Source: an uncultured Alphaproteobacteria bacterium (lineage in GTDB: Bacteria > Pseudomonadota > Alphaproteobacteria > CAAHEQ01 > UBA3637). From it: 64,000 bases of DNA. This document shows, in pieces, positions 26,232 through 33,701 of this stretch. The DNA lies in NCBI GenBank assembly GCA_934216505.1, contig CAKQBW010000005.1, positions 3,104-67,103 on the forward strand. Direction: 5' to 3'. The number at the start of each line of letters is the position of its first letter. The stretch's first letter is position 1. The notes beneath the pieces were generated by a model that was not told the DNA's origin, did not search any database, and was given only the letters and a program-made list of their open reading frames with translations. A program made the position numbers and the translations under genes.

Positions 26232-26915
26232 TCAGGGATGATGAACTTGCAAGTACATTTTTTTATCCAACCATTCTTTGACTTCGGGCACGCTATGCAC
26301 TTCGGGGACCCAAGATAAATCAGGGGGTGAATCTGTTGTAAATTCACACCGCATACGCACGGGCAAGACGCCGACATTCAAGGCGGCATACTGATTATAA
26401 ATACGGTCATCAATCAACACAGTTTCGGCGGGGACAAGGTTGTATTTTTGGAAACATTCCAAAAATTTTCCCTCTTTTGTCGTATCATGTAAAAAAGTTC
26501 CATGCCCCACACACTCTATCGTTAAAAAATCCCGCACAGGGGCCAACAATTTATTCAAAAAACGTTGTTTGACTTCGGGGTCAAAACTGGCGGACAAAGT
26601 AAATTGACGATAGCCTTGTTGATGCAACGCCCGTAAAGTGTCCAGTACATGAGGATACAAGGGACGATGTTCAAAAAATTCAGGCGACAGGCAAAAATCT
26701 TTATCCATTTGAGCGCCCATCGTGGGATGGCATTTTAACTCTAACGCCCCATAGCGGGGATCAATCGGTAAGACTTTATCCAAATCCGCCCACTTTAAAT
26801 CATGATAGAGGGACGCATATTTGGGGTGGTGCGTTAAAAAATGATAATAGGCCTTATTGATATTGGCCAATACACCATCTACATCCCAAAAGATATTTTT
26901 AATTCTTTGAACCAT
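26232..26915 (-). CDS. HAD-superfamily hydrolase
   Basis: 227 residues, ATG after GGAG. Motif I is FWDVDGVLAN, motif II is FTLSAS, a Lys lies in TTKEGKF, and motif IV is VLIDDR. The cap region between residues ~20 and 100 is large and helical. Members are phosphatases or related phosphotransferases; the substrate cannot be read from sequence. It is transcribed toward the BOF operon and is probably single. Confidence 0.75.
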   Translation of the reverse strand: MVQRIKNIFWDVDGVLANINKAYYHFLTHHPKYASLYHDLKWADLDKVLPIDPRYGALELKCHPTMGAQMDKDFCLSPEFFEHRPLYPHVLDTLRALHQQGYRQFTLSASFDPEVKQRFLNKLLAPVRDFLTIECVGHGTFLHDTTKEGKFLECFQKYNLVPAETVLIDDRIYNQYAALNVGVLPVRMRCEFTTDSPPDLSWVPEVHSVPEVKEWLDKKMYLQVHHP

Positions 26916-26932
26916 TTGATTTCTCCAACAAA

Positions 26933-26955
26933 AAAGGGCCCTGAAACAGGCCCTT
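26933..26955 (-). terminator. Terminator after small lipoprotein gene
   Basis: AAGGGCCCTG / CAGGCCCTT with one bulged base, followed by six T on the minus strand. Confidence 0.7.
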
Positions 26956-26973
26956 TCATTCTAGCAAATCCCC

Positions 26974-27132
26974 TTATTTATTGCAAGGAGAAAGAACTTC
27001 AATTAAAGAAATTCCCAAAAAGGATTGGTTTTCACAAACTTTTTGGCTGCCATGATGTCCCCGCACTCCCATACAAGCGGACAAAGCCAACATGGAAGCA
27101 AAGACCATAGATAATAAAGCGATTTTTTTCAT
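26974..27132 (-). CDS. Small lipoprotein (52 residues)
   Basis: ATG at 27132 follows AAAGGAG. The product starts MKKIALLSMVFASMLALSAC, a lipoprotein signal with lipobox LSAC at residues 17-20, followed by a 32-residue mature chain with two more Cys (VCENQ and SPCNK). It would be lipidated at C20 and sorted by the Lol system, whose genes lie at 44870-46787. A hairpin terminator follows at 26933-26955. No known function. Confidence 0.65.
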   Translation of the reverse strand: MKKIALLSMVFASMLALSACMGVRGHHGSQKVCENQSFLGISLIEVLSPCNK

Positions 27133-27198
27133 TTTTATCTCCTTTTTAAAGGTTAAACATATAACGCTATGCGACTTTACAAAAAAATATAACCTTTG

Positions 27199-27570
27199 TC
27201 AAGTGGGTTGGATACTTTTTTTCATTTTCTTTTTTTTGTCCTGATGAAGCAAGTACATGGAACACAAAATCAAAACGACACTTAAGCCATCACGGATATC
27301 TAAAGGTTCTCCCAAAAATAACCCACCAAACAACACCGCCATCATCAAACCTGTCCCTGCCAGCAAAGAAATCGCTGTCATAATAGGGCGTGTCTTTAAA
27401 ACATAGAGCATCAACAAAGTGCCCACAGTCCAAGAAAAAAGGTAATTCAAGAGCCAAGGTCGCCATAATAAATCAAAAAAATTGCCCGAATCCATCAGAT
27501 ACAGGCGGCCCAAACATCCTCCTGATATAAAAAAGACTTCCGTTAAAATAACCATCAACAAAAATTTCAT
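27199..27570 (-). CDS. Half-size DMT-superfamily transporter subunit
   Basis: 123 residues with four predicted membrane helices, the last containing LGEPLDIRDGLSVVLILCSMY, a typical end of EamA/SMR-type proteins, and a basic cytoplasmic tail. Its ATG follows directly on the stop of the next gene upstream (27571), so the two are coupled and probably form a heterodimer, as in ArnE/ArnF or SMR pairs. The substrate could be a lipid carrier or drug-like cation; this is not readable. Confidence 0.65.
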   Translation of the reverse strand: MKFLLMVILTEVFFISGGCLGRLYLMDSGNFFDLLWRPWLLNYLFSWTVGTLLMLYVLKTRPIMTAISLLAGTGLMMAVLFGGLFLGEPLDIRDGLSVVLILCSMYLLHQDKKKKMKKSIQPT

Positions 27571-27906
27571 TTAACGCATTCCTTGAATAAAAATTGCCCC
27601 AAATACTAACAATAAAGCCACCCCTTGTTTCAGGGTCATTTTTTCATGTAAAAACAAACTGCCGACCACAGCGGATAAAATCAATGCTAAACACGATTTA
27701 AAAATCATAGCCCGCCCCATATACATTAAATGATAGACATACAGATGAATAAATACACCAGCCAACCCCAATACAACATAAGGGATAATCCATCGTCCCT
27801 TTAAGGTTTTCCAATAACTGCGACTTTTGGCTAACTCTTTTCGGGCCAAAATGTCCGAAACGGAATAACATATTTGCATTAAAAGGATACAGAAATAGGC
27901 TTCCAT
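27571..27906 (-). CDS. Half-size DMT-superfamily transporter subunit
   Basis: 111 residues from ATG 27906. Four membrane helices, with LFLHEKMTLKQGVALLLVFGAIFI near the C-terminus, the conserved EamA/SMR helix-4 pattern. It pairs with the following 123-residue gene without any gap. Both together equal one full EamA protein. It begins three bases after the stop of the small upstream gene, so it is in the same operon. Confidence 0.65.
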   Translation of the reverse strand: MEAYFCILLMQICYSVSDILARKELAKSRSYWKTLKGRWIIPYVVLGLAGVFIHLYVYHLMYMGRAMIFKSCLALILSAVVGSLFLHEKMTLKQGVALLLVFGAIFIQGMR

Positions 27907-27911
27907 CAAGG

Positions 27912-28109
27912 CTATTTACCCCGCATACAAGTGCGCCTGATACCCATTTGAAGGGGCGTCAAATTATTTTTGGAGCCTTCATAACGATAATTTTGTCTTT
28001 TTTCGGATCTGTCCTTTGGGCCCATCAATTTCGCAAATTCAATACCGCCTAAATAGTATAATTCATATAATAATTTTCTGTCTTCTTTTTTGGGTAAATT
28101 AAAAATCAT
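27912..28109 (-). CDS. Small hypothetical protein (65 residues)
   Basis: ATG at 28109 is preceded by GAAAGGA. The product is basic and soluble: MIFNLPKKEDRKLLYELYY, then GPKDRSEKRQ and a C-terminal IRRTCMRGK. No signal peptide. It heads the operon of the paired DMT proteins. I do not recognise the family. Confidence 0.5.
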   Translation of the reverse strand: MIFNLPKKEDRKLLYELYYLGGIEFAKLMGPKDRSEKRQNYRYEGSKNNLTPLQMGIRRTCMRGK

Positions 28110-28170
28110 TTTTTTCCTTTCATTTCCTAGAAAAAGGAGTAGCATAATTTTGTCTGATTTTCAAGAAAAA

Positions 28171-28869
28171 TTAAATAGTAATTTGATTTTTTAAAGGGCG
28201 AAGATAGGTAATCATTTTTTCAAGAAAGTCGGAAAAGTTTTGCTTGCTTTTATATAAGGTCATGATATTTTCTTGATGGGGGAAAAGTTGTGTATAACCT
28301 ATTTTCCAAATAACGGGAAAATCGCAGTTTATGATAGCGCAAGATGTCATTTCACTGATGGCCCAAACGATGTTATCAGGTAAATCTTCTTTCGGGTATT
28401 TTTGGCGAATTTGATGAAAAGTGAGCGCCAAAATTGTCTCCCATAAAAGTGTGGCATACCAAGCACTTGAATTCAGTTTATAATCAAACGCATGAATAGA
28501 TATATTCGTTCCAAACCAATCAGATGTGCCCGAGCAAAACAGATCCAATCGTACCCGAAAAGGCGGAATTTTTTGATCCATAATTTGGGCGATTTTTTCA
28601 AGGTGCTTTTGCCCTTCCCCTGTCCAATAGTGATTATAAAAATCCAGTGCTTCTTCCAGTTCTTTTTGTCGGCTCAGATAAGCGTTATGTACAAAATCAA
28701 TAAGTTCTTTGGGCGGGAAATCTTTTTGACATTTTTGAGCAATTTCAAGTGGAATATGATATTCTTGTGCCCGAGAGGTATCAGAAATTCCCTCAGCTTC
28801 CTGTAACATTTCGTTGAGAGTTTTGATTTCTTCTGATTCGTTGATGTAAAATGTGTAAATATATTGCAT
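28171..28869 (-). CDS. Hypothetical protein (232 residues)
   Basis: The ATG at 28869 is taken as start because the chain becomes protein-like there (MQYIYTFYINESEEIKTLNE); in-frame ATGs at 28887 and 28905 are alternatives. The product is helical and acidic in its N-terminal half. An aromatic-rich middle (SGTSDWFGTNISIHAFDYKL) follows, then WETILALTFHQIRQKYP. No signal peptide, membrane helix or recognised motif. It is separated from the downstream operon by about 60 bases. Confidence 0.55.
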   Translation of the reverse strand: MQYIYTFYINESEEIKTLNEMLQEAEGISDTSRAQEYHIPLEIAQKCQKDFPPKELIDFVHNAYLSRQKELEEALDFYNHYWTGEGQKHLEKIAQIMDQKIPPFRVRLDLFCSGTSDWFGTNISIHAFDYKLNSSAWYATLLWETILALTFHQIRQKYPKEDLPDNIVWAISEMTSCAIINCDFPVIWKIGYTQLFPHQENIMTLYKSKQNFSDFLEKMITYLRPLKNQITI

Positions 28870-28917
28870 GGTTTTTATACTAAACATTTTTAAAATAGAA
28901 GTCAATTCACTTTTTTA

Positions 28918-28946
28918 TTGATTTTTAAATTAACTTTTTTTAAAAT
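28918..28946 (+). promoter_or_regulatory. Promoter of structured RNA
   Basis: -35 TTGATT (28918-28923), 17-base spacer, -10 TAAAAT (28941-28946), giving a start near 28953. Confidence 0.55.
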
Positions 28947-28952
28947 GTAAGC

Positions 28953-29122
28953 GAGGTAAGTGGTTCTTGCCTTAAGGATTAGTAGTCCTTTCAGATTGTC
29001 CTTTGGACATTAACTTCCAGCCTAGACTGGAAGGTTGCAAAATAAACCTTTTGGCCAATATGCAACACTATTTATCTGAATAGCTACTAACTTCCAGTCG
29101 CTTTAACCAAGCGATTTTTTTT
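28953..29122 (+). ncRNA. Structured RNA / leader with intrinsic terminator, unassigned
   Basis: No ORF explains this stretch, but pairing is extensive. GGTAAG (28955-28960) pairs with CTTGCC (28966-28971). A long-range stem joins TTAGTAG (28979-28985) to CTACTAA (29084-29090), continued by TTCAGAT (28990-28996) with ATCTGAA (29074-29080). Three hairpins branch inside: TGTCC/GGACA (28997-29009), CTTCCAG/CTGGAAG (29014-29033) and GTTGCA/TGCAAC (29034-29066). It ends in TCGCTT-TAACC-AAGCGA plus eight T (29098-29122). The terminator lies 13 bases before a lipoprotein ATG, so it could be a riboswitch-like leader or a separate small RNA. I cannot match it to a known family. Confidence 0.6.
29098..29122 (+). 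terminator. Intrinsic terminator at end of structured RNA
   Basis: TCGCTT (29098-29103), loop TAACC, AAGCGA (29109-29114), then eight T. The left arm is also complementary to AAGCGA at 28949-28954 just upstream of the RNA. Confidence 0.75.
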
Positions 29123-29135
29123 GTTAGGAGTTGAA

Positions 29136-29318
29136 ATGAAATACCTTGCGTTTATCTGTTTGGGAATTGCTTTGACCGCTTGCAGCCATACCGGCCCGTT
29201 TATTACCAATATCTCATCAGACCGAAATGGAAAATTAAATGTGGAAAAATGTCAAATTCTTTTTAATGGATTGACAAATACGCTTTCCACCGAAAATTGT
29301 ATGAATTATCAAATCTAA
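29136..29318 (+). CDS. Small lipoprotein (60 residues)
   Basis: ATG at 29136 follows TAGGAG. MKYLAFICLGIALTAC is a lipoprotein signal with lipobox LTAC (Cys16). The mature part is SHTGPFITNISSDRNGKLNV, then a short chain with two more Cys (EKCQILF and ENCMNYQI). It would be anchored in the envelope. The start codon lies 13 bases after the T-run of the structured RNA, so its expression may depend on read-through. A hairpin terminator follows. Confidence 0.7.
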   Translation: MKYLAFICLGIALTACSHTGPFITNISSDRNGKLNVEKCQILFNGLTNTLSTENCMNYQI

Positions 29319-29320
29319 AA

Positions 29321-29347
29321 AAAAGCCCCGTTTCAAACGGGGCTTTT
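29321..29347. terminator. Terminator between lipoprotein gene and nifJ
   Basis: AAAAGCCCCGTTT / AACGGGGCTTTT hairpin between convergent genes, A-rich on the left and T-rich on the right of the stem. Confidence 0.85.
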
Positions 29348-29352
29348 GGGTT

Positions 29353-32300
29353 TTACTTACCTTCCGCAAGTTTGGTATAGAACGCCCACCGTTCATCTAC
29401 CTGCGCTTGCGCTTGTTTCAACAATTCCTCGTAATGTTCGGGGTTTTGTTGTTTGACAAACTTAAACCGTGTTTCTGTTGCCATAAAGTCAGCCACAGGG
29501 ACAGAAGGTTTGCTGTCCAATTGGAAAGGATTTTTCCCTTCGGCTTTCAATCTGGGGTCAAAGCGGTACAAAGGCCACAATCCAGATTTTACCGCCATTT
29601 GTTGATGTTCCATACCCAACTTGCCAATATCATATCCGTGTGAGATACAATGGCTGTAGGCAATAATCAACGAAGGTCCGTTAAAGGATTCGGCTTCATT
29701 CATCGCCTTTAAGGCTTGGGCATCATTGGCTCCCAAAGAAATGCTGGCCACATAAACTTCCCCTGAACTCATGGCAATCGCCCCTAAATCCTTACGGGGA
29801 AGCGCACTGCCCGATACAGCAAACTTGGCGCTGGCCCCAATCGGTGTTGCTTTAGAACGTTGGCCCCCTGTGTTGGAATACACATTCGTATCCATCACCA
29901 TGATATTGACATTCTTACCCGAATACAACGCATGGTCTAACCCACCGTAGCCAATATCATAGGCCCAGCCATCACCGCCCAAAATCCATACAGACTTTTT
30001 CACCAAATAATCTGCATGATCGGCCAACAACTTGGCTTTGGCAGAACTTAAAGTTTTTAATTTTTCCTTTAAGGTTGCCACTAATTGCCGTTGTGTGGCA
30101 ATACCTTGTTCGGTTGTTTGGTCGCCGTTTAACAAACTTTCCACCAATTCAGCCCCAATATCGGCCTTCAATTCATTCAAAAGTTGAATAGCAAACTGGG
30201 TCTTGGAATCCACAGAAGTACGCATACCTAAACCAAATTCCGCATTGTCTTCAAACAAGGAATTTGCCCAAGCAGGTCCCCGACCTTCATTGTTTTGCGC
30301 ATACGGTGTGGTCGGTAAGTTGCCGCCGTAAATAGAAGAACACCCTGTGGCATTGGCAATCAACAAACGATCCCCAAATAATTGAGTCATCATCTTGACA
30401 TAAGGTGTTTCTCCACAGCCCGCACAGGCGCCAGAAAATTCAAACAACGGACGCATTAAGGCCACATTTTTAATTTGCTTGGTGTTCAATTTAGTGCGAT
30501 CCACATCAGGCAGACTCATAAAGAAGTCAAAGTTTTTGATTTCTTCATCAACATGCTTTTCAATGGCATCCATCGTCAAAGTGTTTTTCGCCTTCATGGG
30601 GCACACTTGGGTACATAAAGAACACCCTGTACAATCTTCGGGGGCCACCTGAATGATGAACTTGTCCCCTTTGAAGTCAGGGGCTTTGTAATCCGCCGAT
30701 TTAAATCCAGCGGGCGCATTCGCCAAGGCTTCAGGTTTGGCCACTTTTGCCCGAATCGCCGCATGCGGACACACAGAAACACACTTGCCGCATTGAATAC
30801 ATGTTTCGGGATCCCAGCAAGGAATCATGGTCGCCACACGCCGTTTTTCATATTTGGCCGTATCTGTGGGCCAAGTCCCATCAACGGTCCATTCAAACGC
30901 TGATACCGGCAATTCTTCACCCCGTCCTTCAATAATCGCCCCTGTCACCTTTTGCAATAATTCAGGTGCATTGGTGGGAATCCCAGGTTGGCGATGAATA
31001 GAGGAAGTGGCTGCCCCAATTTGAACTTCATACAAATGTTCCAAAGTGGCATCAACCGCTTTGATGTTCGCATCAACAATTTCTTGCCCTTTCTTCATAT
31101 AGGTCTTAGTAATAGACGCTTTAATCTTTTCAATGGCTTCGTCTTTAGGTAAGACACCCGAAATGGCAAAGAAACACGCTTGCATAATGGTGTTAATGCG
31201 GCGTCCCATGCCTGTCTTTTGGGCCACTTCTACAGCATCAATCGCATACATTTTGATATGCTTGTCCAAAATTTCTTGTTGGACTTCAACGGGCAAAGAA
31301 TCCCATACTTTTTCACGGGGTGTCGTTGTGTTCAACAAAAACACAGAATGAGGGGCCGCTACAGCCAACAAATCAATCTTGTGCAAGAAAGGTTCATGGT
31401 GGCACGCCACAAAGTCCGCTGAAGTAATCAAGTACGGTGCTTTAATGGGGTTCTTCCCGAAACGCAAATGAGAAGTCGTCATCGCCCCTGATTTTTTTGA
31501 ATCATACACGAAATAGGCTTGACCATAGGTTCCTTCGCCATCGGCAATAATTTTAATTGAGTTTTTGTTTGCACCGACCGTTCCATCAGACCCTAAGCCA
31601 AAGAAAATGCAACGATTCATGCCTTCCACAGGGAGTTGATAGGACGCATCATAATCCAAAGAACAATGAGTCACATCGTCTTTAATGCCCACAGTAAAGT
31701 GATTCTTGGTTGTATTTTCGCAAACAGCTTTGGCCATCGCAGGGGTAAATTCTTTGGAAGAAATCCCATAACGCCCGCCCAAAACTTTTGGCATAGCCCG
31801 TCCATTGACAGCGGCTTCCGCTAACGCAGAAACAACATCTAAGTACAAAGGTTCGCCCACAGCTCCTGCTTCTTTTGTTCTGTCTAATACTGTGACGAAC
31901 TTGGTTGTTTCGGGCAAAGCCGCCACAAACGCTTGAGAGGGGAAAGGACGATATAAATGTACCGCTAACACGCCGTATTTGCCACCGTTGGCATTTAAAG
32001 CCTTGACTGTTTCGCCCAAAGTTTCAATGCTGGAGCCCATGGCCACAATGACATGTTCGGCATCAGCGGCGCCCATGTAATCCACAATATGATAGCGGCG
32101 ACCCACGATTTTTTCAAACTTATCCATGCATTTTTCCACAATTTCAGGGACCGCATTATAGTATTTATTAGCGGCTTCCTTAATTTGGAAGAAGACATCA
32201 GCGTTTTGGGCTGTTCCCCGAACCTTTGGATGGTCGGGTGTCAAAGCATGTTTGCCTGTAAAATCAGTGGGGATATCCGCCATCAAAGCCTTTAAATCAT

Positions 32301-32862
32301 CATCACTCATTAAATTGATTTTGTTGATTTCGTGGGACGTGCGGAACCCATCAAAAAAGTGCAAGAAAGGTACCCGTGAAAGGTAAGTACTCATTTGAGC
32401 AATCGCCGCTAAATCATGGGCTTCTTGAACAGAATTAGAGGCGAGCATGGCGAATCCCGTTTGACGGCAGGCCATCACATCGGAATGGTCCCCGAAAATA
32501 GATAACGCATGGCCACACACAGTCCGCGCCGCTACATGCATCACAAAAGGTGTCAATTCCCCAGCAATTTTATACATATTGGGAATCATCAATAATAACC
32601 CTTGAGACGCTGTATAAGTAGTGGTCATAGAGCCCGCTTGTAAAGCCCCATGAACGGCCCCGATTGCCCCCGCTTCAGATTGCATTTCCAAAACTTCAGG
32701 GACTTTACCCCAAATGTTTTGTTGTTTGGCGGCCGCCCAAGTATCGGCCCATTCCCCCATCGGGCTGGACGGTGTAATAGGATAAATAATAGAAAGTTCA
32801 TTTAACTTGTAAGCCACCATTGCGGTTGCTTCATTTGCGTCAAGCATTTTTGTTTTTGCCAT
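29353..32862 (-). CDS. nifJ: Pyruvate:ferredoxin (flavodoxin) oxidoreductase
   Basis: 1169 residues, the full single-chain form. The N-terminal domain begins MLDANEATAMVAYKLNE and contains YPITPSSPMGE. Two 4Fe-4S clusters are bound by CIQCGKCVSVCP and CTGCSLCTQVCP (near residues 680-760). A CAGCGETPY segment precedes the thiamine-diphosphate domain, which has LGGDGWAYDIGYGGLDH and TNVYSNTGGQ. It oxidises pyruvate to acetyl-CoA and CO2 and reduces ferredoxin or flavodoxin, which points to anaerobic metabolism. It is a single gene with its own promoter. Confidence 0.97.
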   Translation of the reverse strand: MAKTKMLDANEATAMVAYKLNELSIIYPITPSSPMGEWADTWAAAKQQNIWGKVPEVLEMQSEAGAIGAVHGALQAGSMTTTYTASQGLLLMIPNMYKIAGELTPFVMHVAARTVCGHALSIFGDHSDVMACRQTGFAMLASNSVQEAHDLAAIAQMSTYLSRVPFLHFFDGFRTSHEINKINLMSDDDLKALMADIPTDFTGKHALTPDHPKVRGTAQNADVFFQIKEAANKYYNAVPEIVEKCMDKFEKIVGRRYHIVDYMGAADAEHVIVAMGSSIETLGETVKALNANGGKYGVLAVHLYRPFPSQAFVAALPETTKFVTVLDRTKEAGAVGEPLYLDVVSALAEAAVNGRAMPKVLGGRYGISSKEFTPAMAKAVCENTTKNHFTVGIKDDVTHCSLDYDASYQLPVEGMNRCIFFGLGSDGTVGANKNSIKIIADGEGTYGQAYFVYDSKKSGAMTTSHLRFGKNPIKAPYLITSADFVACHHEPFLHKIDLLAVAAPHSVFLLNTTTPREKVWDSLPVEVQQEILDKHIKMYAIDAVEVAQKTGMGRRINTIMQACFFAISGVLPKDEAIEKIKASITKTYMKKGQEIVDANIKAVDATLEHLYEVQIGAATSSIHRQPGIPTNAPELLQKVTGAIIEGRGEELPVSAFEWTVDGTWPTDTAKYEKRRVATMIPCWDPETCIQCGKCVSVCPHAAIRAKVAKPEALANAPAGFKSADYKAPDFKGDKFIIQVAPEDCTGCSLCTQVCPMKAKNTLTMDAIEKHVDEEIKNFDFFMSLPDVDRTKLNTKQIKNVALMRPLFEFSGACAGCGETPYVKMMTQLFGDRLLIANATGCSSIYGGNLPTTPYAQNNEGRGPAWANSLFEDNAEFGLGMRTSVDSKTQFAIQLLNELKADIGAELVESLLNGDQTTEQGIATQRQLVATLKEKLKTLSSAKAKLLADHADYLVKKSVWILGGDGWAYDIGYGGLDHALYSGKNVNIMVMDTNVYSNTGGQRSKATPIGASAKFAVSGSALPRKDLGAIAMSSGEVYVASISLGANDAQALKAMNEAESFNGPSLIIAYSHCISHGYDIGKLGMEHQQMAVKSGLWPLYRFDPRLKAEGKNPFQLDSKPSVPVADFMATETRFKFVKQQNPEHYEELLKQAQAQVDERWAFYTKLAEGK

Positions 32863-32894
32863 TTTTGTTTCCTTTCATAAAAATGATAGGGGCT

Positions 32895-32923
32895 CTTATA
32901 CCACTTTCTATAAAAAATTTCAA
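32895..32923 (-). promoter_or_regulatory. Promoter of nifJ
   Basis: On the minus strand: -35 TTGAAA (32923-32918), 17-base spacer, -10 TATAAG (32900-32895), about 33 bases before the ATG. Confidence 0.6.
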
Positions 32924-32944
32924 GAAATTTTCATAAAAAAGTAT

Positions 32945-33350
32945 GAATCCGCCTTTTTCCCTCGTCTTGTCCTTTTGAGGAAATGCAACAACCGAAGAAT
33001 CTTAAGGGGGAGGTTGTCATTCTGTCTCCTCTTCCTGTCATTCTGAGCGGGGCTCGTCCCCCGAAGAATCCATACAACGTTTGTCCTTCTTGCGCATGCG
33101 AGAATCTGTTGGGAGTGGTGTCATTCCTGCTTTTGAAGTTTCCTGTCATTCCCGCGCAGGCGGGAATCTCGTCAAAAAGAGTTTTATCTTATAAGATGCC
33201 CGATCAGGTCGGGCATGACATATTAAAATTGTCGTTAGGACTCTCTTTTCCGTCATTCTGAGTGGGGCTTATCCCCCGAAGAATCCAGAAATCACTGACG
33301 CTTGAGCATGGATTCTTCGGTCATGATATTCTCTCAGAATGACAAAAATA
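32945..33350. repeat. Cluster of three REP-like repeat families
   Basis: Several elements in tandem. GTCATTCTGAG-type units with CCCCCGAAGAATCC lie at about 33037-33071 and 33252-33287. An inverted form (GATTCTTCGG ... CTCAGAATGACA) is at about 33311-33344. GTCATTCCCGCGCAGGCGGG lies at about 33146-33170, and AGATGCCCGATCAGGTCGGG... at 33194-33220, the reverse complement of 3613-3639. These palindromic elements are non-coding; short ORFs in them are chance. Confidence 0.7.
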
Positions 33351-33500
33351 CAAATTTTCCAATTATTACATTTTCTTGAAATGACACAATCCCCCGTTTT
33401 GGCCCGTATTTATGGGCTGTGTGAAGGGAAAAGAGAAATTTCAAAAAGGTGGGATAAAAACAAGCGACAAAGCCCGTCAATAAAGGGAAGTTGCGTATTA

Positions 33501-33518
33501 CAAAAACGATCGTTTTTG
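33501..33518. promoter_or_regulatory. Perfect 18-bp palindrome, distal copy
   Basis: CAAAAACGATCGTTTTTG, directly beside the 40-base block shared with the paralogous upstream region. Confidence 0.5.
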
Positions 33519-33633
33519 TCAATATGCTTTTTAGCGTCTTTTTGAATTTTGATAATTTTAAAATAACTTATTGATTTTAAATAAGAATTTAATCGTTTTG
33601 TCATTTTCTCTCTTTCCACATTTTCCCCTATTC

Positions 33634-33651
33634 CAAAAACGATCGTTTTTG
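33634..33651. promoter_or_regulatory. Perfect 18-bp palindrome, promoter-proximal copy
   Basis: CAAAAACGATCGTTTTTG followed by TTATAGTG. TATAGT (33653-33658) may be the -10, so the palindrome would lie in the promoter spacer, a usual place for an operator. The 50 bases from here to the ATG are largely conserved at the paralogue. Confidence 0.55.
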
Positions 33652-33701
33652 TTATAGTGAATTTCGGTTGATATTATTGTTATTTTTGAGGAGGAATTGA
33701 T

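Larger units (their letters stand above)
33351..33701. other. Upstream region of prepilin-like gene, shared with paralogue
   Basis: Bases 33381-33497 match, in reverse complement, the region 4875-4995 upstream of the other large prepilin-like gene; 33458-33497 is identical over 40 bases. Two perfect palindromes follow (33501-33518, 33634-33651), then the leader with GAGGAGGAA. No credible gene inside. Confidence 0.65.
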
